Assembly (NCBI RefSeq): GCF_026151205.1
Contig: NC_087082.1
Location: 8,750,901 to 8,814,900 of the forward strand
DNA length: 64,000 nt
Direction of reading: 5' to 3'
From: Bolinopsis microptera
Taxonomy: Eukaryota; Ctenophora; Tentaculata; Lobata; Bolinopsidae
Part shown: one piece after another, positions 45,203 through 57,500 of the stretch
Layout of the letters: each line of letters opens with the position of its first letter
How positions within the stretch are numbered: the stretch's first letter is position 1
The notes under the pieces: generated by a model
Seen by the model: only the letters and a program-made list of their open reading frames with translations
What the model was told of the DNA's origin: nothing
Databases searched by the model: none
Made by a program: the position numbers and the translations under genes

Positions 45203-45297
45203 TTTATGGCGCTGTTTGGCGCTTATTTTTAATATTATTTGGCGCCATTTCAGGCGCTGTTTGGCGCCCATTTGAGAATAATTTGGCGCCATTTTGG
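45203..45297. promoter_or_regulatory. Cluster of TTTGGCGC (E2F-like) sites
   Basis: TTTGGCGC occurs at 45215-45222, 45238-45245, 45260-45267 and 45282-45289, about every 22 bp, with extra GGCGC between. This equals the E2F/DP consensus TTTSSCGC. Spacing suggests a short degenerate tandem repeat. It lies 390 bp from the CCAAT/E-box cluster. Confidence 0.45.
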
Positions 45298-46780
45298 GTC
45301 CTCGTTTGGAGGTACTTTGTTGTAATTTGTGCCATTTCGTATGTGTCATATGGAAATGGCGTGTCGCCAATTCGATACCAAATTAATTCTGTAGAATGGA
45401 ATTTGCAGAAGTATTCATGTTTTTATCACTTCATATTTTGCTGCTTCGCAACCATTTCAGGGTTTTTAGAACTCACACCCAGTCGCCAGATAAAATGCTA
45501 ATTAAATCTCCATTTCTCAAGGGTAGAATAGATCCATGAGTAGATAATAGGGAGCAAGACATTCATCTTATTTTGCATCTTATTTTTGGCCTTATCGTTG
45601 AGTTTTTCTCGGAAACTGGCAATAGATAAAACGTGATCAATCATCACAGCAAATCACGAATTCCAAATTATCTAGATGATGATTACAACAAAATTCCATA
45701 AATAACTAACTAATAACTATTAATATATATTTAATCCAATTAAATAAACTGTGAAAGTATTAATAATTTATCTCAACAACAAATTGCGTCTCACCATATG
45801 GGTATTTGCAGCTCAAATACTAGCTACAAATTATCCTGTAAACATTGCCATGGGAAACAGTAAACCCGAAACACCTGCCTAAACTTGCCTTGATATGTTT
45901 TGGTCTAGACATCTGGCATTGTTACGTTTCAGTAGCTGATTCATCACGTACTGAACATATAAAAGCGATGTCCTGAATTAGGGTTGTTCTAATAGACTGA
46001 AAGACTTTTCAAAGAAGTGATTTGAGACCTCTGCTTTCATATTTTGACGAAAAGAGTAATTCAACTTTATTTATTACTTATACAGCTAATTTAAATCAAT
46101 AATCGTCCGACCGTTTAAGTTATTGTGACTTTTTTTCGTAAGCCACTTATTCATTTTTCAATCTCATACCATATTTTACAAACCTCTAAAATTGTACAAA
46201 TCGTGTCGCAGTATTCTGCTAAAAATGTGCATTAAAACTTAGTGCTTTTCTAATGGTAAATTTTCAATTTCTTAAGACAGATGAGACAAATAATTGGCTT
46301 TTCTAATGGTAAATTGTCAATTTTCAAGATACACGAGACAAATAGTTGGCATTCTAATAAGGTTTAGAGGTCTGTTTAGCGGTCTGAAATATCACTTTCA
46401 ATCGTCACGAGAAGACCTAAAAACAATCATTGCTGTTAGTCAAAACTTTTTAAGGTTATACTTTTCTAGTTTAAATCTTATAATTTTACTTAGTGTTACT
46501 GCATTGTCACCGATCTTGCATTGCGACTTTGAGGATCCATCGAACCACATTGTCTGATTGTCTAACGATGCCATATTTAGAAAAATGTTCTGTAGTTTCG
46601 GATTAATGTCTCATGCTCTGGCTCAGAGTTTGCACTGCAAACGCCACAATGCGAATCGAATGTTGCGATTATGATAACTATTCGTATCATATAGAGGCAT
46701 GGGAGAGTAGTATAAATATAAGCATACATAATGTAAAATTTGGCTGAGTTTAGTAATGCTAGACCTCCAGTCCGACTCCA

Positions 46781-46963
46781 CAGGGTTATCCGAAAGTCCG
46801 GCCACCATTGGCATTTATGTTTTGAATAATTCCAAAACCGTGAAAGGCGTTTACTTTCTGAAAGTGTTAATAGTAGATCCTGAGTTTTAGATGTCGCCAC
46901 GACCACCATAGCAACCACAATTATTCAAAAATTAAATGGTGGCCGGACTTTTGGATCACCCTG
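46781..46963. mobile_element. Mariner-type MITE, TIR CAGGGTGATCCAAAAGTCCG
   Basis: The left end CAGGGTTATCCGAAAGTCCG and right end CGGACTTTTGGATCACCCTG are inverted repeats that extend with gaps to GCCACCATT...TTTTGAATAATT. The right end abuts TA (46964-46965); the left flank is CA, one change from TA. CAGGGTGNNCCAAAAGT termini are common in mariner-type elements. 183 bp, no ORF. Confidence 0.78.
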
Positions 46964-46965
46964 TA

Positions 46966-49900
46966 TGTTGTTTTTATGGGGACTGATACTGCAAGCAGAG
47001 CTTCACTTTATTTGTTATTTAGCAGTTTCAACAGTAGTTATTTAGCACTTACACTCTCGTAGTTTGCACCAAAATGAACCTTTTTTGCAGTTTGGATATG
47101 GGCTCGACTGTTTAGATAACATTTAACCTTCCGGGACTTTAAATTTGTAACTAGCGCGAGCGATCTCTGATAAGCTTAAAATACCAGTAAAATTCGTCCG
47201 TGCCAAAGAGGACCGTATACCATTTCAACCACTTATTTATCAGGATAATAATGTACTGCAATAACCTTTGAGAAAATTAAGATGACGTATGCAACATACA
47301 TCTACTGTTTACATAGACCAAATATATCCGTATATCTGGTTCAATAGACATGAGACAAGCCGTATTATATGTTGCATTACCGTACCAAATAAATTTCCTT
47401 ATTCTACAGAATGACGATGTGGTTGCATTGCTTTATCCAGGATATCTCTGGTGCTACGCTTATTTCCTCAGATGCTAGGCGGATAGTTTGTTGATATATT
47501 ATAACGTACAAATCGCTTGTTCGTATTTCTGTGTTCAGGATTTATTCAAAATTAAACGGCACCGTCAACATTTTATTTATTTGAGCATATTCCAAGTTTT
47601 CAAATTTCACGGAAGGGTGAGTTAATGTAACGTAATCTTTGCAGTAAAAGCGGACGTTATCTACAGCTGTTTTAAATTTGAGGCAATGGTTTCGAGCTTG
47701 CGGTTGCCATCGCCGCTCTGTCTTTTCCGCCAAAACCTGATTTTGTTGTTTGAGTATATATAATTTAACAGCTGATGTCGCTCGATCCCTTGTTCTTGCC
47801 AAGATATAGAAAACCCTTGATGCTTGTTTGCAACTCCAGCATTTGTTTTAAAATATTTATCGGTAATGTCAGTTTTTCCTGCTGCAGGACTCATGATGTG
47901 ATCATTTCCCTCGGGAATTCTCGTACTTTTTTGGAGAACAACTTATTATAATAACGGTTACCGTTATCAATATCATGCAATATCTGAATTATTCTGATAG
48001 AATCATGCCAGGAAATGTTTTGCAAGACTTATTAATCGCCTCCAATTTTGCACCGATTCTTACTATTTTTTACAAATTTCAATTACGATTATGGGCCGGA
48101 TGGAATTACGGTACGATATGCTGTCATAGTATATTTATACCCAGTCGGACGGATAATTGTCTATTTATACCCCTCTCTCGTATCTCTTTTTAACCTTGCT
48201 TATATTTCCACTGGGTAATATCCACCTTGATTAGGCACGATTTACCTCCAAGTAGAGGTGAACAGCACTTATTCAATCGACTGACGCCAATTGTCAGGGT
48301 CAAGTTAGCGAGCACACGTTTTGTTATAGATGAAATCATTGCATTAAATAAGCGTCTAAAGGAGGCAGCCGTCTAGATGTAGTTTTGGTGAGACGTTCGT
48401 CGACGAGTATAATGTGTTATTTAAAAATGTTTGACGTTTATCGCCTTATAATGATTATTGATTAGTGGTCGTTCATTATGTGGTCGCGGTTTTCAAATAC
48501 AAAGGATACCGTTCTGCCAATAAATTGTTTTGACCATTTTGTTTTTGTATCGTTTTGATGTGGTTCCGAACCCCATTTCCCACCATCAGAGAGCTTTGTC
48601 GAGCCTTATCCCGTGTCAAATATCACGAGTCACTCCTGACGTTGGTCGTATATATATTCTGCTAAAATCTAGATTTATGAGACAGTTTTCTTTTTCTATC
48701 TCTTATTATTTTCCTTGTCGTGTCTCTGACAATTTTGCGGCCATTATTTTGGTTTTTAGCTTTCATGGCAGGTAAACCCCCTTACTTGAAAAGACATACT
48801 TTTGATTGACAGAACATCCAATGTATTTTATGTTTATTTTAAGTTTGATGAACTGTTGGTGATAAATACATTTTGAATGTGTCTCCAGAGTCCAGTAGAG
48901 CCCATTTCCAAATCCAGTCGTCGAACCTTGTCATGCAGTTGCAAATTAACCACCAACAAATTGATTATATAAAGATATGATCATATCCATATTATGATCA
49001 AAGCTCTTTGTCCAATTTCTTTGTTAAATTTGTGCTTATCCAAATGTTCAACGCTCTCAAACACTAGTAGCTCCGCTGGCTCATTTTTATCAACTTTACA
49101 ACCTTTTTTTGACAATCTATTTTTAATTCATGTTTTTGAGTGGCGTAAGAAGAAAACTTATCGCATGATACATAATTCAGAGTAACAAAAAAACTAGTGT
49201 GAATGATAATAAGATTATGATATGCGTTAAAGATATATTCAAAAGAAGTCGTTTTCGGGACAATTGTTATAGGGCGTGACTCACGATTCCCACAATAGGC
49301 GATGTCCCATATTTATATATACACATGTATGTTCAATGTTCAATAAGTTCATGACCGGCGTATTGATCTAATTTTGTTTTCCTGGTAGCAATGATATTTC
49401 TAAGAAATCGTAAGTGCCAATTAAGATAAGGCATTTATTTGAGTACTGGGGTAAGTTTTGTGTCCCAACTTGAGAAGGACTAATTTCCGTAAAAATTTAT
49501 GGGTGCGATGAAAACCATTTTTGAAGTTGATGGGTTTCACGTTTTAAGTGCCGCTTAAAAGATAACAAAATTAATTCCGACATTGAGACTTCAACTTGTC
49601 CAGCCCTACAATGCCCTCAGAAATATCACAGATTTCTGTACTACGTTTCCTCCAGGTTCACGTGCGCCTGAGAAGACAGTTTCATTTCAAAGATTCTAGG
49701 ATCGAGGGAGCTTTATTTCAATAACGGACACTAATTATTTTGTAGATATCCAGAGGATATTCGTAGATTCTAAGAACCGTGCACGGTCATTGGAGATGTT
49801 AGTAAATTCCCTAAATTAACGGGTATAACAGCTTATGCATAATTTGGCACAAGTGCTATAAGTTGTGATATGTCTGCAAAATATGCAAATATGTCTGTCC

Positions 49901-51300
49901 ACCCTCCGCCGCTTAGCATGGTTGATATTGAGATTAAATCGTATTCTTGATCGTAAGTTCAATTACCTATCGTTCAATAAGACCTGCGTGTTTAAAGTCT
50001 CCGTCTGATAAGAATTTGGCCAGAGTCTTGACGTGTACGAACTAATCTTCGAAATATCCTGAATTTTAGAATTCAACATCAGTCATAATTAGTCATTCCC
50101 CGGTTGGTATTTGAATCTTTGATAATCCATCCCCCATTACAATTGCTAAGATTTGAGGTAATGGGTCTGTCTGTCCGTTCTGACGTTGAGTTTGTCTATT
50201 GTACAGTTTGTCTGTGGTAAGTGGAAAATTTTACTTAACTCCGTATTACGACACGCTCAAAGACGCGACAGAGAACTGATTTCATTCGGGCAACAAAAAA
50301 GCTAGACTGCCAGCTGAGCACCTGGCGTCCGGAGCGGGCAAATTTTGAATGATGTAATTTGTGAATATGTCCCTCTCATTCAGAAGAAACCCGAAATTAA
50401 AACGCCCCGGCAAAATGAATTACATTTTTATTGCTGCAAAAGATATGAAATAAATTTATGCTATTTCAAAAATTTTGTTTTTCACAGATAAGCCGTCGGG
50501 CAGTCCCTGGTACATTTTTATCCGAGAAGGGTACGGCTGACCGTATAACTTGAGCGTGAGAGATATTCCTTGTCTGAGTTTTTCACAACTCTTAAAATAG
50601 AGAGTTTATCTTTTTCCCGCTTTCATCGGCACCGTCCTGAGATGTAAGCGTGCGATTGCTTTCATTTTTTTAGATACTCGAAATAATGAAATAATTCTTG
50701 GAATCGATGATAACAGCGTTCATTACCTTTGTCAAATTGAAGAAATCAAATGATAAATACTAAACAGCAAGATGCCATTGGTAGTTTTTGTCCCGACTTG
50801 ACAACACTCATCATTTACAAAGAGGGCATTAATGCTAATTACTAGAGACGAATTGTGATTCCTTTATCAGTTCTGTTCTGCGTTATCTACCATTGCCCTT
50901 ATCATGACGAATAATATCCTAACCTCTGGCAATCGAGCAAACCAAAGCTTAACTTCAATTATTAGACTATTGATACCGACCCTAAGTTTTTGTTTTGGAG
51001 GAGGGAGACATGACATTTAATTTATGTCTAATTTATGTTTTTAAATTTATGTTTCATTGTTGCAATATTGACCCTTGAAACCTCAATTTCGATTAATGAC
51101 AATATTGGAGCATTTTAAACTTTTGGCTTTTAAAGTCTAAAACTTAGATTAGAAAGAGAACACTCAACACACCTTCTCGACCTATTTTTGCCATTATATC
51201 AAGTTTCGGTTCTTTGATGTTTTGTTTGCATATAATTAGCTTCATGCCTCATCAGTTCTGCCTAAATATCAACCCCCATTATGCTCTGGTTTCCTATAAT
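46966..51300. other. Gene-poor intergenic DNA
   Basis: I find no recognisable exon, RNA gene or well-defined repeat here. Scattered short frames on both strands (for example two overlapping minus-strand frames near 47542-47894) have no recognisable domain or flanking splice pattern I could trust. Confidence 0.4.
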
Positions 51301-51304
51301 TTGG

Positions 51305-51672
51305 CCAGACACAGTTTCCTTGGCGTAGAATTCAGCCGGATGCTTATTGCTTTGCCTAAAACTAAACTGAATAACTTTTTTTAAAGAATTAAACCAAATC
51401 CTCTCACTTTGATTGAAATTTCATCCTTAATTTGCTTGGAATTAAACTGCATACGTCTCACTTATACTATGCCTGCCATTAGACCAAAAACTTCTTACTT
51501 TGCGTAGAATTAATCCGAATACCTTTTACTTTCCTTGAATTAGACCAAATACGTCTTAATTTGGGTAGAATTAAACCTAATACTTTTTACTTTGCCTAGA
51601 ATTTGACTAGATACCTCTTATTTTACCTAGAATTCGACCCTATACCCTTAAATTTGCCCAGAATTCAGTGCC
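51305..51672. repeat. Degenerate tandem repeat (TTTGCCTAGAATTAAACC)
   Basis: About nine or ten diverged units of roughly 36-40 bp, each resembling CTTACTTTGCCTAGAATTA followed by GACCAAATACC, run from about 51305 to 51672. Divergence between units is high, so the array is old. No coding function is seen. Confidence 0.7.
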
Positions 51673-52644
51673 ACACCACCGTGCAATGCACAGCATGCAT
51701 GACCTTAATATTGACTGCTCAGGACTCACCTGTGAACCACCTTATCACGAATAAATACAATTAGCCCCCGGAGATAGCCCCTAAAATACAATGTTAGTAT
51801 AGTTCACTGTTGTCGTCTAATCCAGTTACAGCACCTCATTCCTGAAATATTACAAGTTTCCGGGATTGGCGGAACCTAATCTAAATGGAGTGCGGTCCTC
51901 CCCCTGAACAGGGGAAACATCTTAATAGAGTTATGTGGAACTGTCTCGGAAATTTTCTCGAATATTTTCACCGTGTGGGAGTGTCTAACACATGTTTGGG
52001 AGCAGTGCGAATATAAATTGACCTAATTGTTTAAAATTCACTTTATTCGATACGTTCCTCATGGATCTTGATTACTCCACACGACTAGCTCACGGTACAG
52101 TGGGTAGTTCAAATCACGTACAACATGTCCCATCTGGATACTTCAGCCGCATTTTAAAGCATTTCTGTTACATTGTTAGATACTTCACAATGCATTGGTA
52201 CCAACTAATTATACTGTTTATACGTTTAATTGTCCCTCATTTACAATAACTTTATACCTTTTAATATGATTACTATTTTTCCATATAGTTATTTTTATAC
52301 TCAGTCGGTTCAGTGTGTTTTGGTCCGGGCCTTGCTTGCTGGCCCTGCCATGGCTCTCTAGCTTGGGCAGGTTTGACTTATATCTATATATATACGTTAA
52401 ATTGTATTTCTGATTATGTTTGGGCACTGCACCTAGTTGTATCAATTCTAGGGAAACGGAAACTTTACATGTTACTAATATTAAACCAGGAATCGATTTG
52501 CGTCGTAAATTCCCAAACATCTGATAAAGTGGCATGTTTAATTCGATAAGGCCTTGGCCCATATTTCAGGTTTGGAGCCTCAAATTTCATCATAATTTCC
52601 AGTCACGTATTAATACCTTATGACAGTACTTAAGGTTTTCTTAC

Positions 52645-52797
52645 CATAAAAATCCTAAACGCAGTTCCGTCTTCTTGTCGTTCCCACCACCAGGCTGAAG
52701 GACTCCAAATTTCATATTTCGCTTCCAGTCTGATCACAGTTACCTTCGGCATGGTTTGATGTGTGTGTGTGTGATTAAGGTTTTGTACGGGATGCCT
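52645..52797 (-). CDS. Possible coding exon of an unrecognised minus-strand gene
   Basis: On the minus strand a pyrimidine-rich tract ending TTCTTGCAG is followed by 45 bases of leader, then ATG at 52752 and 36 open codons, and a good donor (ATG/gtaaga) after 52645. The peptide starts MPKVTVIRLEAKYEIW and contains SAWWWERQEDGTAFRIFM. The Trp/charged mix and flanking splice sites look genuine, but I do not recognise the family and could not place the next exon. A diverged partial copy of the coding part lies just downstream at about 52560-52610. Confidence 0.38.
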
Positions 52798-52799
52798 GC

Positions 52800-54470
52800 A
52801 AGAAAAAAAAAGGAAATTAATATTAGAAGTTCCGTTATAAGCACTCCCAAATGTGGAATTTATATTTCAAATTAAGTTGCAGTGAAGAGCGGTTAGCAGT
52901 GACCCTGACATGTGCCGGCAGCGTCGTCTTATCTTTCTCAGTACCTACCTCAAGCCCAGGTTCATCCCTGCTTTAATCTCACTTAATTGGGTGCAAAGAA
53001 TCCATCCCCACTTTCAAAGATCAAGATTTTCTTTTTGCAAGGCCGCTGTTTTGCGCAATGTTAGTCCGCACAAATAAGCTTTTAAAGCTTTATGGGTTTT
53101 CTTATCGACTGGTCCAGTGTTTTACGTTGAAATTGGATTCCAATCGGTTTCATGATCAATCATTACATTTACAATTGACTTTGCTAAGTTCAATCCCTGT
53201 CAATGACCATTGGGCCTAAAAATCTAGAATATGCCTGAAAACCTAGAATATGTTCTAGACATCGTCCCTCGGAAATGCACTGGATTTGCCTTAAACGGAC
53301 TGATGAATTTTTCTGCAGAATAGTTCCATAGATTTGGTGAAGTGAAATGTATCAATATCTTGTCGATATGTCGTGGTCGGGATGCTGTGATATTTCACAT
53401 CTTGCCGTGATGAGATGCACTAGTGCACTACTGACACCGCGGTTCCATCCTTCAGTATGTCACAATGCGGTGGTTGCAGTTTAGTGGTTGTTCATTAGAC
53501 GCCAGTGTAAGTGCCACTGGCTCTGAACTTTGGTAGATTTTGATAAGAACTTGATTTAATGTTTTAAATAGATAACGACCTCCTTTTATGGTCAAATCCA
53601 GGACGTGCCATAAATTCCTTTGTGGCGATAGATCATCCTTGCAATTGCCTTAATTCAGTATGATTTCCTGAGGACAAGTTCCCTTGAATGGTCATATTGT
53701 CCATCTTCGGAATTTACAGTCGAGTATAAAAGCAGCAATCGACTTGAAGAAGTGAAAAACATTCCCGTTTTCCAGCCTTCTTTGATGTTTATCAGACTTG
53801 ATATAAGCACAGATCATGGAATCATATAAATAAACCAGCTATTTTAGGATTTAGTTAATTCTCAGTTTTTGTTTCAACTCCAGGTTTTAGGTTTCATCGA
53901 CATTGAACTGCTCGAATATTGTAACCGAGATCCTATTTCTCTTCGCGGGCAGAAGTTCTGTGGGAATCGCGTGAAATAATGCCGTTGCTTATAATTGAAT
54001 AACAATATATTATCTCCCCTTGTGCCCTAAATAAATTATCGTGGGAATGTTGAGATTTTTTTTGGTCTGAAATTTTCGTTTGGACGGACAGACGGACATC
54101 TTTTGTTTCCATCGTACAATCCGGAAACGATCGCTAATTAGATAACGTTTCATTAACTTTTTAAACCACCCACTCATCTCCTGTAATTTTTAGTTCCTGG
54201 AAATACCTCATTGTTTTATCTTTAATTACCTTTAATTTGTTTATCAATTATTTAAATACCTAACTTTGGTGGGATCCTCTAAAAACGGGTTTAAGATTAT
54301 AGTATGGGGGAGCAGCTCGCTGATACTCCAAGTCCAGGTTTTGGTACATTTTTCACAAAAAGGCGGCTTATTTAATTTGGTTATGACGTCTAAAGGTTAC
54401 TACTAGATAAGGTTTGCAGGTAGGCAGGTGCAAGTAAGCGAGGGGGCACCATTCAGCTCTCTCGTCCTCA
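52800..54470. other. No gene seen
   Basis: Mostly unique AT-rich sequence between the possible exon at 52.7 kb and the promoter of the secreted-protein gene. No repeat family, RNA gene or convincing exon was found. Confidence 0.35.
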
Positions 54471-54472
54471 AT

Positions 54473-54585
54473 CACGTGACTTTCACACTCCTAGCAGTAT
54501 ATAAAGCAGGTCAGACTGCGAGGTTTCCTTTCATTGCTTCTAACCTACCATTCCATTCTGTAGCTTCGTCTCTATAAAGATCGCC
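54473..54585 (+). promoter_or_regulatory. Core promoter of the NDNF-like gene
   Basis: TATATAAA at 54498-54505, preceded by ATCACGTGACTTTCAC (an E-box), lies about 85 bases upstream of the start codon at 54586. The transcription start should be near 54530, giving a leader of about 55 bases. Arrangement and spacing are like those of the nested gene promoter at 26.8 kb. Confidence 0.65.
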
Positions 54586-57500
54586 ATGTTTGTGCTCCTA
54601 CTGGCTCTCACGCTGGTTGCTAGATCGCTAGCTCTTTCCCTATGTCACAACCACCCCGGATACCGAACCGTCCTTACTCAAGGCATCTTCCGACCTGGTG
54701 AGTCAGAGTGTGGGAATGTTTAAAATTCCAGGGTGGGTTCATAAATAATGGGTAAAAGTGGGGTAACAGTTTGGTGGGACAAGCAGGGTCATGGGGTGGG
54801 AGTATTTAGACTATATAATCTAACTGGTGAATGGGTATTGGGTAGTGGTAGGATTACAGTTACAGTTATTTATTTATAAGTTGGTTATAGGCTAGGTCAA
54901 CGTAGATGAGATACTATTCATGCATCACCACTACAAATGTCCGTCGATACAGTGAATAAGTCAAACAACATGTGACTCTGTTTACCGTTACAATTCCATA
55001 ACAAGTCTTGATTTCTTACCACTGGATTATCCTAGACAGCAACTTAATAGTGTTGGATAATGACTTGAGCGATCTTGAAAATGTTGTCCTAAGGTCAGCA
55101 TAGTCACTCCACTATTATAAATAGTCTTTGCACATCCCGAGGCCGTTCCCTCCTACCATATCTCTGTTCAACTTAAGACAAATTTCGCAGACACAAAGAT
55201 TTAGACCTTACAGTGTGCAGAACGTGTAGAAACTGCAGATAAGGATACAGACCTCGTTTTAAGCGGTTGGAGCCAGTTCATGGCCAGTTCAGAGCAATAC
55301 CTTAACGGGTCTAATCGGTAATGATAGCCTCTGGGGACCGGGCGTTGGTTGGCGCATGTCATATCCACCGGTCTTTGGAAATATGTCCTGGGAATTCGAT
55401 TACCGCATAATGATATAAAACATAATATTGATATACAAGGAATATGCGGTGAAGCCGCAGAGCTACAACGGTCACATACTCGGGCTTGTGATTAAGATAA
55501 AGGTGGCTTGTAGACAAAATTATTTTTAGATTTTGACCGGGCATTGGTCCTTATCAGCCAGCTGTCAAAAGTTGTATCAATTGGAATGTACTGTGTGCAG
55601 CTGCTTGTCTATATAAACGTCTCTGCAATAACAATAGACAGAAGAAATGTTTTAACTTACAGATATTGTATCCTGTTTGATTTTTTTCATATTTCAGATA
55701 TTTTAAGAAGTGGACAACAAAGATTATACTGTTTTAAAGCAACCGAAGAACGCGACCTACCAAATGTAAGTTTCTACTGAGAATCAATATTTCTCCTTTC
55801 AGGATGCTGTTCACTATTGTGTCCCATAATTTATGTAAATTCCTATTACTACTATTACTCAATTTCTTAATTAACAACCCCCTCGTCAGGTGGCAAGTCT
55901 ATACATAAAGTTAGCAACCTGCAAAGGGACGGTATCCGTGCGTCTGTTTGACCCTACTGGAGGGGAGATATACATGAAGGGTCGGGATTGCGACTCAGGA
56001 AGGTTGAGGGACAACATCCGATACGATTCCTCTCAGAATACCAACGGAGTCAGATGGGTAAGTTCAGACTTTGTTTTCGGATTCTTAACTATACTTTTTT
56101 AGTTGAAAAAATATAATCCCTATGCCTTGATTCTAACTTTCCATACCAACTTCTAACTTTCCATACCAATTGCCATGCTACTGCTAGCTTTATAATCTCT
56201 GATTTTAAATTAACCTCATTATAATCCTTCAGGCGGGACATCAAAACACTTATGCAGTTCCCGAGGAACATTCTATTTGGACTTACCACAACACCTCCGC
56301 TATGATTGGAACCTATACCATCATCGTGAGTTGACTTGAAAAATTTCATTTTTCATTTGACACGCCGAATACTTCAAGATATTTTCTCGGAAGTTTTGGT
56401 TTCAGTTTTCATCACGCACTTCATTGGTGGTCTTAAAATATACTTTAAGTGATGTGAGAGAAAAGCCCCTCATCTCTTTATTCAATTTAAAAGACACTCA
56501 TGAAGGCACCCTTAAGTCTGTTATCAGCCAATGTCACGCCTCAAGAAGCTTTACATAAGTTCGAATTTCCGTTAAAAGAGATAGAATTTCATAACTGAAT
56601 TCCAGTATATTTCACCCTGAATACAGGCACTTGGAAATAAGTAGTACGCGTCTTTATAATTTATATACCCTCATGCTCAAAAAATCTTTTTTATTGAAAT
56701 TTTATCGGACTAATTCGCAGGTCAAAGCGGAAAAAACACCCTGTGGCGAAGCTGATTATCAGATTCTAGGTAAATATTTAAAAAATGTATTTTTAAACCT
56801 GTTTGATTTTATGAGGTGATTGTAAAAACCTGTTTTGCTCAATTATGACATTCTTTTTTAATGTAATTTGAATTCCTTGAATTCCACTTAAATAATTACT
56901 AAAAAGACCCCTCGCTTTTTTAACATTTGTGAATTTTTTTCAGGCAGCACAAAAAAATACAGACAACCTCCCGTTCTGCCTGATGATACCTGTATTCTCC
57001 ATAACGACAGATTCACCACCAAAACCCAAGTTGGATTGTCGGTAAGTTACGCTTCTGCTCACTTTATTCTTCTTTGTCGTAATTGCTTTATCATCTTGTC
57101 CTTTCTATCAGTTTTAAGAATGAAGAGATAACGTCGCTATGTCCGGGAAATGTGAATGTGGGGGAGCCGGGAGAGGGATTAGCAAATTGTTCTTCGATTA
57201 AAACAGCTTTCTGCCGAATAATGAGTTGGTGGTGATATTAAAATAAGGAGTTCAGATTGGCCTCCGATTGTCTGCTTTAATTCAATAACCCCTCCTTAAA
57301 GTGATAGACGTCATGTACCAATCGTGCCTGTCCCCTTCGCTTTGTGGGGGAGGTCTTTTCAAGTGTCAAAAATGCTGACGTAGTTAACAGATTTAAATTG
57401 GATCCGTGAACCCTTTATGGTTAATCGGAAATAACATTTCCTGAATTTTGAGATAAGATTAATATTAATACCGATGCAGTACAGTCACCTCATGCATACT

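Noticed and set aside
45172-45501. 109-codon hydrophobic frame near the E2F-like cluster
   Set aside because: The GAVWRLF/GAISGAVW pattern is a translation of the TTTGGCGC repeat; no further support.
46577-46918. 113-codon minus-strand frame
   Set aside because: It runs into the mariner-type MITE at 46781-46963 and has no family features.
47542-47894. Two overlapping minus-strand frames that might be one shifted gene
   Set aside because: No recognisable domain, no clear splice sites and ordinary AT-rich composition.
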